Of a DNA stretch of 64,000 nt, positions 57,781-64,000 are shown in pieces. The stretch covers positions 41,892-105,891 of the forward strand of contig JAYKAV010000410.1 of NCBI GenBank assembly GCA_035582835.1, given 5' to 3'. Each line of letters starts with the position of its first letter. Position 1 is the stretch's first letter. A program made the translations under genes and the position numbers. This DNA is from Phoebastria nigripes. Lineage: Eukaryota; Chordata; Aves; Procellariiformes; Diomedeidae. The notes beneath the pieces were generated by a model that did no database searches, was not told the DNA's origin, and was given only the letters and a program-made list of their open reading frames with translations.

Positions 57781-60700
57781 CTGAAAGAAAGCACTGTACT
57801 GCATACAAATAGGGAGCTCAAAGGCAGCAGACTTAAGGGTTCTGAAAAACAGTTTCATTACACCTTTAATAGGGACCTAAGGAATACTGCCGCTGTAAGA
57901 AAGCAAGCCTGAAAAAGATATTAATTTGGAAACATTTGGCAGTGGATTCCAAGTAAAAGTGAAAAAGTTACATATATTTGCAATTTTTTAAAGAAAAATG
58001 TTGTATATTTACATATGCAAAACAAAAATAGTATTTCTTAAGAATTTTAGGCAGTGTAGTCATTCTGCACAAGATTGATGAGTTTTTCATGAAGGCAATC
58101 CAAAGGTGAGCATACAAAAGGCTTTCTCCTGTCCCACTCTGGGGTTTATAACTGTTGTCTCTGATGAATGGGAACTTTAAAGACATTGTTGAATGAGCTT
58201 TTATCTGTTACTTTAGAAACTCATTTAGTATCTTATTTGTTTTCCTATTGTCAGTTCTAATCCATAGACTTCTACAATTAAGGCATGTTAGTTTAAAAAA
58301 GAAAAGAATATACATTAGGGCATTGCTTTTGCTATAACTCTGCTGCTCTTTCGTGATTTCTTCTAATAAATCTTTGCCTTAAATTTCAGTAGCTGAGCTA
58401 CCTGCAAAAGCTGATTAAGTGATATAGGGAAATAAGTTACACAGTTGACTTTTTATCTCTTTTTCTCATTGTCTATAAGCACCTTATGATTTCTTTGTGG
58501 CTTTTAATTATCCCATCACCACCAAGAACAAAAGATATACTACTAAAAATGTCCTAGTGTAGACTGCAAGTACGTAATTCAGTATGCAGATATTCAGTAT
58601 TCAGGACGTGCTTATTTCATTGGATACCTGGGTTACCTANTGCATTTCTGTCTTCTAATACAGTGAACAAAAATATATTTCTGCTGTGAATATGCAGGCT
58701 TTATAGTAAAAAATTGCTTTTGTGAGAATCAACAGACATGCACTTCAAGTTGGCTCTGTGCTACAATATAATCTGCCAGCATATTCATTTTGGGGAAGAG
58801 CTATTGAAGATAAACAAAAGNAAAGTGCAAACACAGACTAATTGAATTAATCCAGTAATATAAATTGTTATGTCTTGTAGCATTATTTATTCTACGTCAG
58901 TAATAGGCTCTGTGCATTAGGACAGATATTTGCCACATGTGTTGGCTTTAATTAATCTAAGCATTGCTGAAACTGAAAAGGTTTAAAACATTTGTGGCAA
59001 AGGGTCAGTATATTCTTGACCACTAAGTGGAGCTGTGCAGATGGCAAACATGTCCCCAATATCTCCANAACCTCTTCAGAAAACTTTAAATAAAGCTCCA
59101 AAATATTCATATGATGTACTGGGGTTTTTAAAAATAATTGCTTTGGGTTTCCCTTTCTACATTTATCCTTTAGCAGCTCCCTCACATGATACTTTTCTTT
59201 CCTGTCTGTAAAATCAATATGCCCTGCCTCTGAAGTGGCAATAAATACAATATGTATGTAGTAATTAAGGCAAGCTGGAAGAAAAACATACTGTATATGG
59301 GAAAAGAAGGAATCAATATACTTCCACCAGTTAAATTAACAGGTGATACATTGAAAAGCTTCATCACAATCTACAAGTTCAGTGTTTTTTCCATGAGAAT
59401 ACAGTTGCACACTTAACCTCCACACAAAACTTGTAGTTTGAACCTTAGCCTATATAGCCCTGCTCGAATTTGATCACAAAGCCTCTCTGAGCAAGTTCCT
59501 GAATTCTGACAGCTGATGGCAGGCAGTGAAGGAAAAAAAAAAACCCACAACCAGATTGCTTTGCTCTGGACCAATGCTTCTATGCTTATGAGACTAGAGC
59601 ATCACCACGTAGTGGTTGTTACGTGGAATAAGTTGTACTCCTTTGTGAGGAAGCTTTTCCATAGCTACTATCTGTATCGGAACTCGGATTTCTCTAATAC
59701 ATATGCTGATGTTATATCAGCTTCATATATGGGGAGAGAATTTGGAAAATTAAATAAACATTGTTCTGTATTTGTGTTTTAAATTTATTTCTTTTAAAAC
59801 TAGCTTCCAAAGTCCTTAAAGCAGCATATCTTCTGATCCGTGTATTTTATNGCCATGTAATTCTGCAGTTGTAGAGGAATGTGTATGATCAGTCCCAGAA
59901 TAAAGGAGATGATTGAACATTGTGCAAATTAATCCCTTCTTTCTGGAACCTCAACTAAGTATCAAAAGAATATTAACCAGAGAAGGAAGCAAAAGTGAGA
60001 CTTCCCTGCTCCTTATACAACTCTTAAGCAAGTTATTGCTTCCTCATAGGACTTTTGGTGAGGAAACTAGAAACACAGCTTGTATTCCCTACCTCTGGTT
60101 GCATGCATAAAAGGAAGAGAAACCCTTGGGATTATATTAAGTTGGGTGAGAGCCACAGGAATCTCATTCTCAAGGCTCTACTGACAGTGGAGCAAGTCCA
60201 AGCTCCTAAATGAGGTACCAGTTACATGCCCATAGACAGAGAATATGAAACCCTGAAAACAATGGCTCTAAAACTCTCTTCAGATGTCACTATATTGACA
60301 CCTTATTTAGTAAGCTAAGCAAAGCAGAAGACATTTTCCATGACAGTATATTTTGAAACAGAGGAACTGGAGGTGAATGATTGGGAGGCACTTCTTTGCC
60401 CTTATAATCTCACTAATTGAAAAGATAATGCAGTTTAATGCTGATTGTTTTAAAATTATATTTTGTATACCTTATAAAACAAGTATTTCAATACAAACTA
60501 TTCAGTACCATGTATTGAGTATAAAACTAATGGATTTTTTCATGTACCTCGCTCAAGTAAATGGTATATACAAATAAGTACATATCTAATCACAGTCCTT
60601 CCAAACTGATGTTTTCAACTGTTTACTCACTGTCTAGTCCATGTTTTTTCTTCTGCTTAATGTTTATACAATTTAGACATTTACTTTCACTTAAAAGAAC

Positions 60701-62079
60701 AAATTTTCACAGACTGTTTAGGAAACAGCCCTAAGATTTGTTTAGTATTCTTAAGAAAATATAGGTAGAATATGTTATTAGAATATCCTGAGTTCTGATA
60801 CTTATTATGCAGTATGGTTTATTTAACATGTCAAACAGTAGTGTGGATGTCCATTAAATCATTCAGAAAATTTGGTGAGGGAAGTACCATCTTTTAACAA
60901 TTTTCTTCTCTTGAGAAATACCCCAACAATACCAATTGGTCCAAAACTAATTCCTGAAAATACAGTTATATAGCATGCTTGCCAAGTATACTTCTTTACA
61001 GCTACTGATGTTCCCATAGGAAATGCCTTGTTGCATTTTATCAGAAATGCCTATTTACCTTGTAGTGACAAATAAAAGCAATCCTTTCTCTCTCTCTTCA
61101 GCCCTTTCCCCTCCATGTACATTCGAATGAATGTAGAAGGAAGAGCAAGAACCTAAAAGAGGTGAGTCTGTATTTAGTACCAGACTTACAGATGTAAGAC
61201 ATGTTTTGATCTCTGATTTTCCTGAGAGAAAAAACTGAATCTCACAGAGCTCTGTAGTGTATTTTATTTTGAGGTTGACTGACACAGCAAATGTCTTTCA
61301 TCTCAAAGAAGAGGGTGAACAAAGACACTGCAGTCACCCTGTGGCAACTGGGGCAAATGTTTTATTACTGTGAGTTAGTTTTAATCTGATTTGTGTATCA
61401 TCCTCAGTTTAAAAGAGCTAAGTATATAGATCTGACTCTGAGTTTTCCAAGATTTATTATCTGTTTTTGTCTAAACTACCTGCCCCATATGCTAGAGAGA
61501 GAATGTTAATTGTAGCATTGACCTCTTTGCTAGATAGATTCTCTTAGACTCCCTTGTGCTGTTGGCATTCTGCCAGGCAGAGTAGATCACTGTCTTTCAT
61601 CACAGTATTCTGTGCCCTCTTTTGTAATCACAATACCCACTCTATTACTCCATCATTTAATAAAGCCAACTTTATTCCAACCACATATGACATTTGAGTC
61701 ATCTGCAAACCAACCTTCAAAGTATGAAAACTGAAAGGAATAAAAAAATCTAATGGTAAACCTCTATTCATTAACAGTAGAAAAAGAAAGGAGGGGGAAA
61801 AAAATAATCAGAGACATCTCTTAGCTTCTCATTTTGCATTTCCCTGATAAGATCTTGCATGATATTACTGCTGGCCCTTTTCCATCAGAAACCATTCTAT
61901 TTTGAAATATATCTGGCTATTCACCTGGATAGATTCTTCTCCTGTCTTACTCTTAGAAGAAACTAGACTACTCTGTACTGTACCTAAAGACTTTTACATT
62001 ACTGTAAGATTGAGAGATGAGTGGGTGGGGAAGGATGTGTTAAAAACAATTCAGTGGTTCCATACTTTATAGCTTTTAG

Positions 62080-62148
62080 TTGTACATATATATGTATGAA
62101 TGTATAATATATACATAAATATGCATATGCATACACATACACACAGAG
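62080..62148. repeat. TA/CA microsatellite, interrupted
   Basis: acatatatatgtatg units passing into acacatacacaca, intronic. Confidence 0.9.
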
Positions 62149-62758
62149 TTTGTTTTTTCTTATTACAACCCAGAGTGAAATAAATTTGAAAACAGATTTG
62201 CAGAACAGTTATGGATTTCCAATGTTTTAAAATAAAAGGGAACGTTGTTTTCAAAATGTCAACATTGTATAATCACTAAAATGAATAAACCCCAAACAGC
62301 TCATATCAATGTGAATATTTTCTCAGACCAATTTGTAGTATTCTACCAGTTGTGAGTCTCTTATTCTAGTTATAAAGACTTCAGGGTACTTTCACAGCTT
62401 GTATCAGAACAAATCAATTTAAAAACTGTTAAAAAAAGAGAAATTATGAGAGCATCCAAAGATATACAAAAAGTTTTCAGAAACTAAATGTTTAATAGCT
62501 GAGTTGGACTGAAATTGAAACTAAACTATTGAAGTGAAACATAGCTAACAGAAAACTGATAACTGTTAACTATACTATTAAATAAAACTATCATTGGTAT
62601 TCCTTAGCTACCTAATAACAAAGTCTTGATAGGTAATATAAGGTAAAATGATTTGTATAAACTGTTATAATGATCCCATAAAGAAATAGTCATGGGATTA
62701 GGAAGTAACATGTTCATTATTCTTCATCAGTAAGGAAATTTTTCCTGGTCATTAAACG

Positions 62759-62784
62759 CTCTCTCTCTCTGCCTCTCTCTCCCT
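62759..62784. repeat. (CT)n microsatellite
   Basis: CT units interrupted by a GC and a CC, intronic. Confidence 0.9.
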
Positions 62785-63765
62785 CAAGTAAATAAGCCTA
62801 CTGAACATTATTTGAACATAATGTTCTGAATTGGACCACCCCTCTCTCCAGGCTTTCTAGGCTGAGGGGTGGTCTTTAAATAAGAATATATAATGGGTAC
62901 AGTTGAAGTGGCAACCTGTTTCAAAAGCAATATTCCCTTCTCATAAGGCTGTCAGAAATTGATGCCCAATGAAGGAGGCAGCACTGATTTCAAAGTTAGA
63001 AAGCCAGGAGGTGAGTAGACCAGTTAAATAAGCAGTTAGCAACTTTCTCTACTGTTGTTAAAATAAAAATAATAAAAAAAGGTTTCCATCTTGGCTGCTC
63101 TTTGTTCTTATAATACTCATTACCTTTAACAAAAAGCTTTACTGAACAGTAACTCATACTGGTAACGTTATTTTACATTTTTCCTTTTTGTTCTTCCCTT
63201 TTGTTCTATTAATTAACACCACTTGATCATGAACTAACAAAAGTCAGAAAAGTACCCTGAGGTAAGGTCAAACAGCACTTAGTAGTCCAACTGTTTGTCA
63301 GAATTAGTGACGTCAAAGGAGTATTAGATAAATGTTTTGTTTTCAGCCCTCTTAAGGAAGAAGAGTCTGCTAGGTATCAGAAAATGTTCATTGTACAAAA
63401 AAAGCCCACAGTCATCCGACTTTCTTCTTAGCATTTTATAAAATATTCCTTTAGCAGTGGCGAAAAAAATTCAAAAACTTCATTAGGACAAATACAACGC
63501 TTCCATAAATTCATTCACTTCCATGTGCATTCTACACAGAAGTAGTTCCCAAAACAAAATAAAACATAACATGGTAGAATATTAAAACAAAAGAACCCAC
63601 AGTGAATACTCAGGATTCACTCTGCACATCAGTATCTGTCGTGGTTTAACCCTGGCAGCACCTAAACACCACGCAGCCGCTTGCTCACCCCCCCACCTCC
63701 GGTGGGATGGGGGAGAGAATCAGGAGGGCACGAGTAGGAAAACTCGCGGGTTGAGATAAAAACAG

Positions 63766-63771
63766 TTTAAT
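63766..63771 (-). terminator. LTR poly(A) signal ATTAAA
   Basis: ATTAAA on the minus strand, downstream of the LTR TATA box and about 130 nt before the LTR 3' end. It could also act as an intronic poly(A) site for CLSTN2 because the LTR is in gene orientation; that is inference. Confidence 0.5.
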
Positions 63772-63935
63772 AATTGAAATAAAACAAAGTAGAACAGTAA
63801 TAGTAACAGTGATAACAACAACAACAACAATATACAAAGCAGGCGATGCACAATGCAATTGCTCACCACCCGCCGAACTGATGCACCCAATACGAGAGCC
63901 CGTCCCCGGGACCCAGAGCCCCCCCACACCCTTAG

Positions 63936-63943
63936 TTTTTATA
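63936..63943 (-). promoter_or_regulatory. LTR TATA box
   Basis: TATAAAAA on the minus strand within the LTR. It is placed about 165 nt before the ATTAAA at 63766-63771, the usual U3/R spacing order. Confidence 0.6.
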
Positions 63944-64000
63944 CTGAGCATGACGTTGCATGGTATGGAATACCCCATTGGCCAGCTGGGTCAACCACCC

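Larger units (their letters stand above)
51055..64000 (-). other. upstream CLSTN2 intron (partial)
   Basis: I found no further calsyntenin exon here by reading for the expected LNS text. The stretch holds the CR1 piece at 54795-55332, microsatellites and the LTR at the right edge. The rest is AT-rich and featureless. A short exon could have been missed. Confidence 0.7.
63637..64000 (-). mobile_element. endogenous retrovirus LTR, cut by the window edge
   Basis: Read on the minus strand, it has a TATA box (TATAAAAA at 63943-63936), an ATTAAA poly(A) signal about 165 nt later (63771-63766) and a 3' end at 63637 finishing in CA, as an LTR should. It is GC-richer and less decayed than its surroundings, with CpGs still present, suggesting a relatively young insertion. 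The 5' edge and any internal viral region lie beyond 64000, so solo LTR and provirus cannot be told apart. The LTR has the same orientation as CLSTN2. The text resembles a common bird ERV LTR; I do not assign a family name. Confidence 0.8.

Noticed and set aside
63685..63978. Minus-strand frames of 97 and 69 codons.
   Set aside because: They lie within the LTR and cross its microsatellite; LTRs are regulatory and not coding.
1..64000. tRNA, rRNA, CRISPR arrays or operon-like gene clusters.
   Set aside because: None seen on either strand; the window is intronic and flanking vertebrate DNA.

Overview
The window looks like avian (bird) nuclear DNA. It is AT-rich with long introns, and it carries a 5'-truncated CR1 LINE with the CR1-typical 8-bp terminal repeat, several older CR1-like pieces and one endogenous-retrovirus LTR. 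A 200-base run of N sits at 29482-29681, and isolated single Ns are scattered throughout, so this is draft assembly.

One protein-coding gene is supported: the 3' half of CLSTN2 (calsyntenin-2, alcadein-gamma) on the minus strand. Nine coding exons run from 51054 down to the stop codon at 21403-21405. Every junction has an AG acceptor and a GT donor where visible, all eight internal junctions agree in phase, and the exon lengths sum to 1557 nt (518 codons plus stop). The encoded part covers the end of the laminin-G-like (LNS) domain, the rest of the ectodomain, the single transmembrane helix and the whole cytoplasmic tail. The tail has two tryptophan-acidic kinesin-light-chain motifs (around DWDD and EWDD) and a run of 17 glutamates. 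The N-terminal half (signal peptide, cadherin repeats, first part of LNS) must lie beyond 64000; I found no further exon between 51055 and 64000.

Layout: 1-21402 is the 3' flank of CLSTN2 (possible 3' UTR next to the stop, then intergenic DNA with an old CR1 piece at 6721-7565, an ancient CR1/L3-like piece near 12180-12475, microsatellites and a dispersed repeat copy at about 17115-17715). 21403-36386 is the dense 3' exon cluster, with the main CR1 insertion (28360-29910) in one intron. 36387-50891 is a 14.5-kb intron with a second copy of the dispersed repeat at about 41725-42380. 51055-64000 is the next upstream intron, with another CR1 3' piece (54795-55332) and, at the right edge, an ERV LTR in the same orientation as the gene.

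I see no bacterial-type operon, CRISPR array, tRNA or rRNA gene, and no convincing new gene system. The least explained structure is the approximately 0.6-kb dispersed repeat present twice (17.1 kb and 41.7 kb), which I do not recognise. Most open frames in the window are chance frames in non-coding DNA or antisense shadows of the exons and CR1.
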